NCBI GenBank assembly: GCA_029227815.1 | Contig: CP118523.1 | Span: 1,860,001 to 1,924,000, forward strand | DNA: 64,000 nt | Direction: 5' to 3' | Source of the DNA: Clostridiaceae bacterium M8S5 | GTDB taxonomy: Bacteria; Bacillota; Clostridia; Tissierellales; MCWD3 | Shown: piece after piece, positions 35,801 through 43,653 of the stretch | Position numbering within the stretch: position 1 is the stretch's first letter | Layout of the letters: each line of letters begins with the position of its first letter | Notes under the pieces: model-generated | Told to the model about the DNA's origin: nothing | What the model saw: only the letters and a program-made list of their open reading frames with translations | Database searches by the model: none | Translations under genes and position numbers: made by a program

Positions 35801-36530
35801 AAGAACACCACGCTCTAATCCTGCAACATATACAGGTGTTTTTGATGAAATTAGGAGGGTATTCGTTTCTTTAGAAGAATCAAAAAAACAAGGGTACAAA
35901 CAAAGTAAGTTTAGTTTTAATAGCAAGGCTGGTCAATGTCAAGCATGTAAGGGAAAAGGTGGAGAATACGTGCAAATGCATTTCATGCCAGATATCTGGG
36001 TGAAATGTTCAGTATGTAAAGGAAAAAGATTTAACGAAGAAGTACTAAAAGTGAAATATAAGGGAAATAGCATAGCAGATGTACTAGATTTAAGTATTGA
36101 GCAGTCATATGAAATATTTAAAGATGATATAAAGATATCTAAGATACTAGGTACACTTTGTGATGTAGGGCTAGGTTATATTAAGCTAGGGCAAAGTGCT
36201 TTAACACTCTCGGGTGGAGAAGCACAGAGAGTAAAACTAGCAAAAGAACTTAGCAAATCAGATACAGGAAAGACTATATATTTACTTGATGAACCAACGA
36301 CAGGACTTCACTACTTCGATGTACAAAATTTGATTAAGATATTAAAGAATATAGTAAAAGCAGGTAATACAGTTATAGTAATAGAGCACAATATAGACAT
36401 GATAATAAATTCAGATTGGATTGTTGACTTAGGTCCTGAAGGTGGAGACTCGGGGGGATATGTAATAGCACAGGGAACACCACAAGAAATCAAAAAAGTT
36501 AAAAAAAGTTATACGGGACAATTTATCTAA
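32841..36530 (+). CDS. fusion protein: two TrmO/TsaA-like domains plus UvrA2-type ABC protein
   Basis: Protein of 1229 residues. Residues 10-115 and 150-285 are two TrmO/TsaA (YaeB)-like beta-barrel domains; the second has the classic GVFATRSPVRPNPLA SAM-binding signature (216-230), while the first is degenerate. From about 338 it is a UvrA: Walker A GVSGSGKSS (366-374), zinc-finger cysteines (HCPECG, CYHCEK, CPVCKG), signature LSGGEAQRIRLA and Walker B LYVLDEPSIGLHP, second half Walker A TGVSGSGKSSLV, CQACKGKGGEY/CSVCKG and LTLSGGEAQRVKLA. Class II UvrA proteins (UvrA2, DrrC) are linked to tolerance of DNA-binding drugs; TrmO methylates t6A37 in tRNA. Why they are joined is not known. AAAGGAGC precedes the ATG. 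Confidence 0.92.
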   Translation: MKKKSDAIKEFMIFPIGIIKTVKKHKYVYLYDEYKAGLKDLGKFSHVLLFASKFEEEGADEISKVQTTPIIAKILDIDEKKGVFEIDQLSIKDSMILYDIKPYFPCEERVREFSLGDYVEDKSLWRREIENQKSNLIDNVSIERIINKNDYLYKIGEVKKIEGEFFLELDNIKDIMHKIKGFSHIRIIWWFDKFDKSKYRKSTECNTPYEGKRRMGVFATRSPVRPNPLASTVAKVFEVDKENRRIKISQIDSFDKTPIIDIIPYIPANNRVKDCKVPQWLEHWPKWIDDRGFINSEDIQIEESDIKKLSKYLSIQNTLTNDETLNVVNENEYNNTNEIIVRGVKQNNLKNISCNIPKNKMTVVTGVSGSGKSSLVFDTIYAESQRRFMDSMRNSQKNLFNQMEKPDYDQIEGLTPSIAIKQKTITINPRSTVGTLTDIYDYLKLLYANIGTRHCPECGRAITPLKAEEIVDILFGLREGIAYSIYPFNDDNKIASFIACDDEDYKGNIRKVVKKALEIGKGALVVKINDKEKYMLQTREICYHCEKIFFKLTTSSFSFNNPESMCPVCKGLGVKLEVDEGLIVSKPESSILDGASTWWGNLRKYRQKPNANWMKGEVLALAKDMDIDLELPWNKLPNDFKKQALYGSNNRKVSLKYENSNGRKGEISRPVEGAYNAIKRLFIDNNTDTGFMKESICDECLGERLSKEGRLVTIGEHRFPKVVAMTITQLKNWTENLPSKLTAKDKKVATPILRELKNRLDNLIEVGVSYLTLDRSASTLSGGEAQRIRLATQLASGITNILYVLDEPSIGLHPRDHEKLVNIMHKIRDRGNTLLVVEHDAYTMLSADKIIEIGPGAGIHGGKLIAEGSVSEIVSNEKSSTGRYLRILENKNDTIKVPISNNYNMIKIKKAHHNNLKNIDVSIPIGALTCVTGVSGSGKSSLVSKTLYPAIQKHLSESTIYEYDGLKGIEGIEDIDKIISITQYPIGRTPRSNPATYTGVFDEIRRVFVSLEESKKQGYKQSKFSFNSKAGQCQACKGKGGEYVQMHFMPDIWVKCSVCKGKRFNEEVLKVKYKGNSIADVLDLSIEQSYEIFKDDIKISKILGTLCDVGLGYIKLGQSALTLSGGEAQRVKLAKELSKSDTGKTIYLLDEPTTGLHYFDVQNLIKILKNIVKAGNTVIVIEHNIDMIINSDWIVDLGPEGGDSGGYVIAQGTPQEIKKVKKSYTGQFI

Positions 36531-36542
36531 GAAATTAGTCAT

Positions 36543-36580
36543 AAAAAATGAGGTGTCTTAAAAAGATATCTCATTTTTTA
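36543..36580 (+). terminator. intrinsic terminator of the fusion gene
   Basis: AAAAAATGAGGTGTCT (36543-36558) pairs with AGATATCTCATTTTTT (36564-36579), two G-U pairs. It marks the end of the accessory region between pnp and the deacetylase. Confidence 0.85.
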
Positions 36581-36654
36581 TATTCTACATAGTAGTAATT
36601 ATTTAGCTTTTTCAATAATATTATTTGTAATAAGGGATAAAAGGAGGGTAATTT

Positions 36655-37377
36655 ATGAGAAGAAAGAAAATATATTTTATACCACTTAAAAAAGTATACA
36701 TATTTGTATTGGTAGTAGTTATTATGACTGTATGTATATTTAGCTATTTTAGATATAGCATGACAAAGTCAGTATTTAACCCAAAAGATGAATTATTTTA
36801 TAAAGGAACAAGCAATGATAACACTATAGCACTGACTTGTAATGTTGACTGGGGAGAAGAACATATACCCACTATGCTAAATATATTGAAGCAAAAAGAT
36901 TTAAAGATAACTTTTTTTGTAACAGGTATGTGGGCAAAGAAAAACCCACAGGTGCTAAAAAGTATATATAATGAAGGTCATGAGATAGGTAATCATGGAT
37001 ATTTTCACGAAAAGTATGGAAATATGAGCTATGAACAAAATATTAAAGAGATAAAAAAAGCAGAAAATATAATAGAAGATATAATAGGGATTAAACCAAA
37101 GTTTTTCGCTCCTCCATCAGGACATTATAGCAATAACACGATAAAAGCGGCTAATAAGCTAGACTATAAAGTTATAATGTGGAGCATTGATACTATAGAT
37201 TGGAGAAAAGGTAGTACTAAAAACGTTATAGTACAGAGAGTTTTAAAAAAAGCGTGCAATTCTGGTATAGTTTTGATGCATCCAAAGCCAGAGACTATAA
37301 AAGCACTTCCGACAATCATAGATCAATTAAAAGCAAGGGGATACAAACTAGGAAATGTAAGTGATGTACTGAAATAA
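36655..37377 (+). CDS. ylxY: polysaccharide deacetylase, YlxY/PdaB-like
   Basis: Membrane-anchored protein of 240 residues. A helix at 14-32 (YIFVLVVVIMTVCIFSY) is followed by a NodB carbohydrate esterase 4 domain: IALTCNVDWGEE replaces the usual TFDDG, HEIGNHGYFHEKYG supplies the HxxxH metal ligands, KFFAPPSGHYS is motif 3 and IVLMHPKPET the C-terminal His motif. The missing first Asp pair (CNVDWG rather than TFDDG) is usual in the YlxY group and leaves activity uncertain. It lies upstream of mlpA, the conserved Bacillus/Clostridia order. GGAGGG precedes the ATG. Confidence 0.88.
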   Translation: MRRKKIYFIPLKKVYIFVLVVVIMTVCIFSYFRYSMTKSVFNPKDELFYKGTSNDNTIALTCNVDWGEEHIPTMLNILKQKDLKITFFVTGMWAKKNPQVLKSIYNEGHEIGNHGYFHEKYGNMSYEQNIKEIKKAENIIEDIIGIKPKFFAPPSGHYSNNTIKAANKLDYKVIMWSIDTIDWRKGSTKNVIVQRVLKKACNSGIVLMHPKPETIKALPTIIDQLKARGYKLGNVSDVLK

Positions 37378-37454
37378 GTAAATCGTTTGCCTTGAAAATT
37401 TACAGATAATGATTTATAATTAACTGTGTCTAGAAACGAGTAAGGGAGATAAGG

Positions 37455-38735
37455 ATGTATAATAAAATAACTTTAGATAATGGACTGAGAGTAGTTATAG
37501 AAGAGATACCTCATGTTCGTTCAGTAACAATAGGTCTATGGATAAAAGCTGGTTCTGTTAATGAGAGCGAGAAGAACAACGGGATAACTCATTTTATTGA
37601 GCATATGTTGTTTAAGGGTACAAAAAAAAGAACAGCTAAACAACTCGCTCAAACAATAGACGATATAGGAGGACAACTAAACGCATTTACTGCAAAAGAA
37701 TGTACTTGCTATTATACTAGAGTTCTTGACAATCATATAGATATAGCAGTAGATGTACTTAGTGATATGTTGTTCAATTCTAAATTTGATGAAGAAGATA
37801 TAAAAAAAGAAAAAAAAGTAGTACTAGAAGAAATAAATATGTATGATGACACTCCAGAAGAAATAGTTCACGATTTAATATCAAAATCTATATACAGTAA
37901 TCATTCATTAGGTTTTCCAATACTAGGACAAGCAAAAAATTTAGAGGATATGACAAGAAATCAGATAATAGATTATTTTCATGATAACTATATACCTGAG
38001 AATGCAGTATTAACCATTGTCGGTAATATAAGAAGCTCTAAAGGTATAGAGTTAATCAAGCAGTATTTTGGGCATTGGAAAGGAAATAAAAAAGGAAGTA
38101 TTATCAACACACAGGAAGCGATATTTAACACTAACGCTTTATATGAGCAGAGAGAAACAGAGCAGCTACATTTATGTATGGGTATGCAGGGTATACCATT
38201 AGGGGATAAGTACTATTATGCAATGATGGTTCTCAATAACATATTTGGTGGCTGTATGAGTTCTAGGCTATTTCAAAAAGTAAGAGAAGATAAAGGTTTA
38301 GCATATTCTATTTACTCATACCCATTGCTTTACAGTAACACAGGTGCATTTATTATATATGCCGGCATCAATCCTAAGTACATGATAGATGTAGTAGAAA
38401 CTATACTCAAAGAAATAAAAACAATTAAAAAGAATCTTATAGAAGACAGCTTACTACAAAGATCAAAAGAGCAACTAAAAGGTAACTATATAATGGACTA
38501 TGAAAGTATGTACAGTAGAATGATGAGCATGGGGAAAACAGAGTTACTTTTAGGACGAATAGTTCCGCTTTCAAAAGGATTAGAAAAAATAGATAAAGTA
38601 ACTTTAGATGATATAAAGTACATTATTGATTTGATATTTGATGAGAATAAACGTAACGTTTCATACGTAGGAAACTTAGATGATGAAAAGAGTGAAAAAT
38701 TATTGAGTATGGTACCAATAGCACAAGAAGCATAA
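37455..38735 (+). CDS. mlpA: M16 family zinc peptidase, MlpA/YmxG
   Basis: Protein of 426 residues, cytoplasmic. The inverted zinc motif is HFIEHMLFKGT (HxxEH, near residues 50-54) and the third ligand is in VVLEEINMYDDTPEE. The second half (LCMGMQGIPLGDKYYYAMMV, FGGCMSSRLFQKVREDKGLAY) is the typical partner domain containing the R...Y substrate-binding motif. It matches YmxG/MlpA of Bacillus in length and position. GGGAG precedes the ATG. Confidence 0.93.
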   Translation: MYNKITLDNGLRVVIEEIPHVRSVTIGLWIKAGSVNESEKNNGITHFIEHMLFKGTKKRTAKQLAQTIDDIGGQLNAFTAKECTCYYTRVLDNHIDIAVDVLSDMLFNSKFDEEDIKKEKKVVLEEINMYDDTPEEIVHDLISKSIYSNHSLGFPILGQAKNLEDMTRNQIIDYFHDNYIPENAVLTIVGNIRSSKGIELIKQYFGHWKGNKKGSIINTQEAIFNTNALYEQRETEQLHLCMGMQGIPLGDKYYYAMMVLNNIFGGCMSSRLFQKVREDKGLAYSIYSYPLLYSNTGAFIIYAGINPKYMIDVVETILKEIKTIKKNLIEDSLLQRSKEQLKGNYIMDYESMYSRMMSMGKTELLLGRIVPLSKGLEKIDKVTLDDIKYIIDLIFDENKRNVSYVGNLDDEKSEKLLSMVPIAQEA

Positions 38736-38884
38736 TAGGTGAGTAGTAATTAATAATTAATTATGGTTTAATTATCTAAAATATCAAGTATTTCGTAGAA
38801 CTTAGAACTTAAAAATTCTATTGCGTTTTCTATCATCTACAAAGGTTTTATATAATGCCACTACGGCACATTAGATATGCAGAA

Positions 38885-38923
38885 AAAAACAGCTAGATTT
38901 ATTATAAAAACATAAATCTAGCT
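38885..38923 (-). terminator. intrinsic terminator of the ABC exporter operon
   Basis: AGCTAGATTTA (38891-38901) and TAAATCTAGCT (38913-38923) form a perfect 11-bp stem. Read on the minus strand the stem is followed by GTTTTTTT. It sits between mlpA (+) and the convergent ABC genes (-). Confidence 0.8.
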
Positions 38924-39032
38924 AAAATTTACTAAATAATAATAACTAAGTTTTTTCTTACACCATAGAGCATTTCATCTAATTCCCTTATAAGCACTAT
39001 CATAATATACGGTATAGTATGTTATGTTCGTA

Positions 39033-40673
39033 TTATTTAATAGTTATAATTCTATCCGCATAGTCATCAATATCTTCATTATGAGAGATCATTATAACTG
39101 CCTTATCTTTTGATATCTTTTTGACTACTTCCATAATCAATGTTTCATTTTCTTTATCTAGTGATGCACTTATCTCATCCAGCAATAATATACTAGTGTT
39201 TTTAACTAAAGCTCTTGCTATAGCTATTCTTTGCTTTTGCCCACCTGACAAGGAATCTCCATTATCTATAAGAACTGTGTCATATCCATTATTTAGATTA
39301 GTGATATATTTATGAATACCTACTTTTTCACATGCATTAATCACACATGCTTGTGAAATATTATTATCTCCACATGTTATATTATTGTGTATGCTAGCAG
39401 ATACTAGTTGTGGTTCTTGAGATACATATGATATTTTTTTCCTTAGATTATCTATTTTTCTACTGTGTAGCCCATCTATTTTGATAGTTCCTTTAATGGG
39501 GCAATAATAACCCATTAATACTTTTAACAATGATGATTTTCCACAACCATTGGCACCGTTTATTATGATTAGTTCTCCTTTATTAGCGACAAAATTCAAA
39601 TTACTGAATAAAAGTCGACTATTCTCATAACCAAAAGCTAGATTGTACACTTCTAATTGAGTATTTGTATTGTATGAATCAAAATCACAATATTTTCTCT
39701 CATCAATTGACTCTTTTGCCATATCCCATACCTCAAATACTCTTTTTACTCCGCCAACAGATACCTGTAACTGTGAGATACACATTGGGAATTTACAGAA
39801 CAGATCTTCTATTGCCCAATATAGTGTCCATATAGCAACAACATTCCCCCAATTGGTCATACCTAACTGTACCATATAAGCTCCTATTAGTATTATACCA
39901 AATGAAGAAAAATCATTGATTATTGTTAATATACCTTCTAATATGGATTGTTGATATGCTAAATTAACCTTTGTCTTATACTCAAATAAAAGGGCATTAT
40001 TAACTTCTTGTATAACATAATTATCTCTATTGAATAGCTTTATTGCTTTTATACCTGTAAATGCATCTAAAAAGATTGATGTAGTACTGCTTCTTTTTTC
40101 AGCTATTTTATCACCCAATAATTTGAATTTCTTATTATATCTTTTATTGATATAAATAGAACTCATACCAAGTAATAATGATATAAAAGCTAGTTTAATA
40201 TCAATTACAAACAACATAACGAAACCTACGCCACCGGTAAAGAATACCTCACCTGTTTTATACAAATGAAACTGATATACATTATTTAGGCTATCTAGAT
40301 CATTAGAAAATACTGATAATATCTCTCCTAATTTGCGTTTATTGAAAAAATCTATCGGCAATCTGAGTACATGATTTAATAATTTTTTCTGTATATTCAA
40401 CATTGCTTTTCTAGATGCCCAACCTGAAAAATAGAAGTATACAGGCAGAAACACAGCAAATAATACTTTTGCAAGTATACTTATAGTCACTGAACTAAAG
40501 AACAGTGCAGTATCTTTGTATTCTATTGCATTTATAATCCTTTTACTCATAATAGGTCCAATTATAGTAGATATAATGCTTGATATATATGCTAGTAATA
40601 TTGTTAATATAAATACCGTCATCTTACCCCTAAGCATCTTGATTGCTCGAAGTATAATATTAGTTAACTTCAT
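39033..40673 (-). CDS. ABC exporter half-transporter (membrane plus ATPase)
   Basis: Protein of 546 residues: six-helix exporter membrane domain (1-310) then an ATPase domain with Walker A NGANGCGKSS, signature SGGQKQRIAIA, Walker B SILLLDEISASLDKE and switch His ISHNED. It is the second gene of a two-gene operon and probably forms a heterodimer with the upstream product. ATG 40673 is chosen because AAAGGAGG precedes it by 5 bases; it overlaps the end of the upstream gene by 14 bases. Walker A reads GANGCGKSS, active. Substrate unknown; peptide, lipid or drug export are all possible. Confidence 0.9.
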   Translation of the reverse strand: MKLTNIILRAIKMLRGKMTVFILTILLAYISSIISTIIGPIMSKRIINAIEYKDTALFFSSVTISILAKVLFAVFLPVYFYFSGWASRKAMLNIQKKLLNHVLRLPIDFFNKRKLGEILSVFSNDLDSLNNVYQFHLYKTGEVFFTGGVGFVMLFVIDIKLAFISLLLGMSSIYINKRYNKKFKLLGDKIAEKRSSTTSIFLDAFTGIKAIKLFNRDNYVIQEVNNALLFEYKTKVNLAYQQSILEGILTIINDFSSFGIILIGAYMVQLGMTNWGNVVAIWTLYWAIEDLFCKFPMCISQLQVSVGGVKRVFEVWDMAKESIDERKYCDFDSYNTNTQLEVYNLAFGYENSRLLFSNLNFVANKGELIIINGANGCGKSSLLKVLMGYYCPIKGTIKIDGLHSRKIDNLRKKISYVSQEPQLVSASIHNNITCGDNNISQACVINACEKVGIHKYITNLNNGYDTVLIDNGDSLSGGQKQRIAIARALVKNTSILLLDEISASLDKENETLIMEVVKKISKDKAVIMISHNEDIDDYADRIITIK

Positions 40674-42405
40674 ATAATCCTCCTTTTGTATACTCAAGAT
40701 TAATCATATCCCTGAATTCTCTATATTTTAGCATCTCATCGAATGTGCCTTTTGTGTAGTTAGTTTCATTATTTAAGAATATGATATTACTAGCTAATTG
40801 CATTATTTGTGGGTTATGAGTGGAGATTATAATATTCCTTTCAATAGCTAGTTTGCTTATAAGGTTTATAATATCTTGTTTACTTTTTTTATCTAGGGCT
40901 GATGTTGGCTCGTCTAGTAACCATATGTTACTATCATTAGCGTAGGCTCTTGCAAATCCTATTTTCTTTTTTTGCCCTCCAGATAATTTTATACCTTTTT
41001 CTCCAACTAAAGTCTCATAATTATTAGCCATATCTTCAACAAACTCATTCAAACCACATTCTTTTATTATTCTATTTACTTCATCATCATCAATACCATG
41101 ATTATCTAAAATAATGTTGCTTAAAATGCTATCGTTAAAAATGTGTATCACTTGAGGTACATATGTCATATATTTTTTCAATTCTGTTCTATCCATTTTG
41201 TTGATATCTCTCCCTGATATCATTACAGTACCTTGATCAGCTTTATATAGTCCCGCTAACAGTGATATCAGTGTTGATTTGCCGGCTCCACTTGTTCCAA
41301 CTATAGCTGTTATACCTACTGCATCAAACTTGATAGATAAATTGTTCAATATATTTTCATTATCATAACCAAACTTCAGATTTTTAATTTCTATTGCTTT
41401 AGCTTTTATATAATCTATACTCTGAGCTTTTTCACAATCTATGTGTTCACTTTCTACTGATAAATCTACATATTTAGTTATCCTTTTAATCGATACAATT
41501 GAATTATTGAGTCCTGATAGTATAAATGGTAACATTACTGTGGTTGGGATTATGTAACCTATAAGATTAAGTATCGCTATATAATTCCCAAAATCTAATT
41601 GATTATTTAACGCCATATATCCCCCATAAAGGCTGAATATAATCCCTGGGATATTGGCTAGAGCAAGACAAGTTGGTTGCATCATAGTGTCGTACCGTCG
41701 TAATCTTAGTTTGGTATCACATAGTTCATCATAATGTTTTCCAATATACTCCATGACATATTTGTGCATAACAAATGATTTAAGTATTTCAATCGTTGAT
41801 ATTCTTTGTTCAATTGAACTCATTATTTTACCTTTAACCGATGATTCTACCTCATACAACTTTCGCTGTTTCTTTATAATCCTATTAGCTAAGACCATAC
41901 CAAAAGGTGTATATATAAACGTTATCAGTGCTAGTTTAGGATCTAATATAAACATATAAATGTACGCTCCCACTGCTGTAATAATCCCAATTGGTAAATC
42001 AAATAATATTCCTGCCAAAAACCCTTCAATATTATTACAATCATTATTAATTATTGAGATTAAATTTCCTGTGGCATATTCTTGCAACTTTAAGTAATCT
42101 GTCTTAAGATATGTTTTTAACACTCTTAGCTTCAGCTCTTTAATTGAAATAATAGCGTATCTTTTAATAGCAATCTTTTTAATTGTTGTAATTAAAGATA
42201 ACAAACCTATTAGCATTAATAATATGACTGGGGTAAACCATGTTAGTTGTGATTCCATACTATTGTTAACTAACTTCTGTGTGTAATAAACTTGTAGTAG
42301 TTTGATTGCTACAGAGCCGATTGATAATATAATGGCCAGTAAAACTTTATTTTTATGGTGTAATGTTATATCTCTTAGAATTTTTAAATCTTTATATTTT
42401 TTCAT
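40660..42405 (-). CDS. ABC exporter half-transporter (membrane plus ATPase)
   Basis: Protein of 581 residues with six membrane helices and an ATPase domain: Walker A IVGTSGAGKSTLIS, signature LSGGQKKKIGFARA, Walker B NIWLLDEPTSALDKKS, His ISTHNPQ. The Q-loop region reads YVPQVIHIFNDSI. ATG 42405 follows AAAGGAGACAGATAAA; further upstream the frame runs through a terminator. Partner of 39033-40673. The pair lies between mlpA and ymxH, which are adjacent in many relatives, so it is an insertion. An attenuator-like hairpin precedes it. Confidence 0.9.
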   Translation of the reverse strand: MKKYKDLKILRDITLHHKNKVLLAIILSIGSVAIKLLQVYYTQKLVNNSMESQLTWFTPVILLMLIGLLSLITTIKKIAIKRYAIISIKELKLRVLKTYLKTDYLKLQEYATGNLISIINNDCNNIEGFLAGILFDLPIGIITAVGAYIYMFILDPKLALITFIYTPFGMVLANRIIKKQRKLYEVESSVKGKIMSSIEQRISTIEILKSFVMHKYVMEYIGKHYDELCDTKLRLRRYDTMMQPTCLALANIPGIIFSLYGGYMALNNQLDFGNYIAILNLIGYIIPTTVMLPFILSGLNNSIVSIKRITKYVDLSVESEHIDCEKAQSIDYIKAKAIEIKNLKFGYDNENILNNLSIKFDAVGITAIVGTSGAGKSTLISLLAGLYKADQGTVMISGRDINKMDRTELKKYMTYVPQVIHIFNDSILSNIILDNHGIDDDEVNRIIKECGLNEFVEDMANNYETLVGEKGIKLSGGQKKKIGFARAYANDSNIWLLDEPTSALDKKSKQDIINLISKLAIERNIIISTHNPQIMQLASNIIFLNNETNYTKGTFDEMLKYREFRDMINLEYTKGGLYEVN

Positions 42406-42487
42406 TTTATCTGTCTCCTTTCTTTTGATGTAAAATAAGTTTGGACAACAAAATAACGCAGAGTTAATAACCCTACGTAAAAAAGCA

Positions 42488-42512
42488 CAAAAAAACCGCA
42501 CCTAAAGCGCGG
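42488..42512 (-). terminator. attenuator-like terminator upstream of ABC exporters
   Basis: On the minus strand CCGCGC, loop TTTAG, GTGCGG is followed by seven T residues, ending 83 bases before the first ABC start codon. A second hairpin CACTATC / GATAGTG lies just upstream (42538-42558). A TATAAT at 42579-42574 (minus) is a possible -10. The order promoter, hairpin, terminator, gene suggests attenuation. Confidence 0.65.
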
Positions 42513-42834
42513 ATTAAATTTTTAATTATTAAATTACACTATCTTTATTCGATAGTGGCTATACTTCAATAATATTATACTCCTGATGTAGGCTTATTAA
42601 CTATTTATTAAATTGTGTTATTATATTCACTTATAAAACGTAATTTAATAAATCTTATTACCAACATCATAATCCCTCACTTTTAATATTATTTTTAGTA
42701 CAACATATTGTTTCAATATGTATGTTTATAGTAGCACAGTTCTAATTATTAGTCAAACCACAGTTTAAAAAGCATCTTTCACAGAGAGCTATTCAAGAAA
42801 TCAACTCATTATAATCAAGAAGGCTTGATAAAAA

Positions 42835-43102
42835 TACTTAATAAATTCATCGCGGGAAGGTGTAATTATCATAAACACATATGTGCTAAAGAAACCTTTC
42901 TGATAAAGGTATATTTTATAAACCGAAGGTTCTTTTGGTGATATGAAGGAAAATGATAAATTTAGACGTTTTAATAACAGAGACTATTAAATTGAAAAAA
43001 ATAATGTTTTATGTCTTAGGTAGAAATATTAATAAATTAGACCGTTTTACTAATAATAAAATTTCTTCTTATTTACCTAAAAATAATAATAAAGTTGCTT
43101 AA
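42835..43102 (+). pseudogene. decayed transposase, IS1182-like C-terminal part
   Basis: Pieces of a transposase are readable in different frames: GRCNYHKHICAKETF (a degenerate zinc-knuckle region), then TEGSFGDMKENDKFRRFNNR at about 42922-42981, which matches the EGxFGxxKxNxxFRRF motif of IS1182/IS5-type enzymes, then after a stop and frame shift KKIMFYVLGRNINKLDRF and a stop at about 43100. It is a relic with no terminal repeats recognised. The rest of 42580-43307 is AT-rich without genes. Confidence 0.6.
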
Positions 43103-43307
43103 TTTAATGTAATAAATAAATTCTAGTGCTAACTTGTTTTTGTTGTGTATCCATTTTTTGCGTTATAATCTTAACTGATATTATCATAAATGATAATAGA
43201 GTTTACTTACGCTTATAGTTTTTATAAAAACCATAGATAATGTATATTTAAAAAATTTGCTTCATAATATTTAATATACAAGCTTAAATGTAGAAAGGAG
43301 GAAAAAC

Positions 43308-43553
43308 ATGAGATTAAGTAAAATGGCAGGTAAAGAGATACTCAATATTTTTAGTGGTAGTAGGTTAGGCATTATAGGTAATTCAGATTTGTTGATTGAC
43401 GAGAAAACTGGCAAGATCATATCATTATTAGTGCCTGACAATGGAGGTCAATTTATCATGTTTAATGACAAATCAGAAATAGAAATACCATGGAATGCTA
43501 TAGAAAAAATAGGAAATGACATGATTATTATAGACATGGAAGATACACCATAA
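43308..43553 (+). CDS. ymxH: YlmC/YmxH family sporulation protein (PRC-barrel)
   Basis: Protein of 81 residues: MRLSKMAGKEILNIFSGSRL, then GNSDLLIDEKTGKIISLLVP and IEIPWNAIEKIGNDMIIID. This is the PRC-barrel-like fold of the YlmC/YmxH family, conserved in spore formers and found next to mlpA and dapG in Bacillus. Molecular role not established. AAAGGAGGAAAAAC precedes the ATG. Confidence 0.93.
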   Translation: MRLSKMAGKEILNIFSGSRLGIIGNSDLLIDEKTGKIISLLVPDNGGQFIMFNDKSEIEIPWNAIEKIGNDMIIIDMEDTP

Positions 43554-43577
43554 TACAACAATAAATATGAACCAAAA

Positions 43578-43648
43578 CCCCCTCTAGAAGATATTATATA
43601 TATTAGGATGACTATTCTGATAATATATGATGTAGTGTAAGAGAGGGG
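43578..43648 (+). promoter_or_regulatory. dapG: possible ribosome-site-sequestering helix before dapG
   Basis: CCCCTCT (43579-43585) is exactly complementary to AGAGGGG (43642-43648), which is the dapG Shine-Dalgarno. An inner ATATTAT / ATAATAT pairing would bring them together. In AT-rich DNA a seven-base, GC-rich match to the ribosome site is unlikely to be neutral, but no ligand or factor is evident. Confidence 0.45.
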
Positions 43649-43653
43649 AAATT

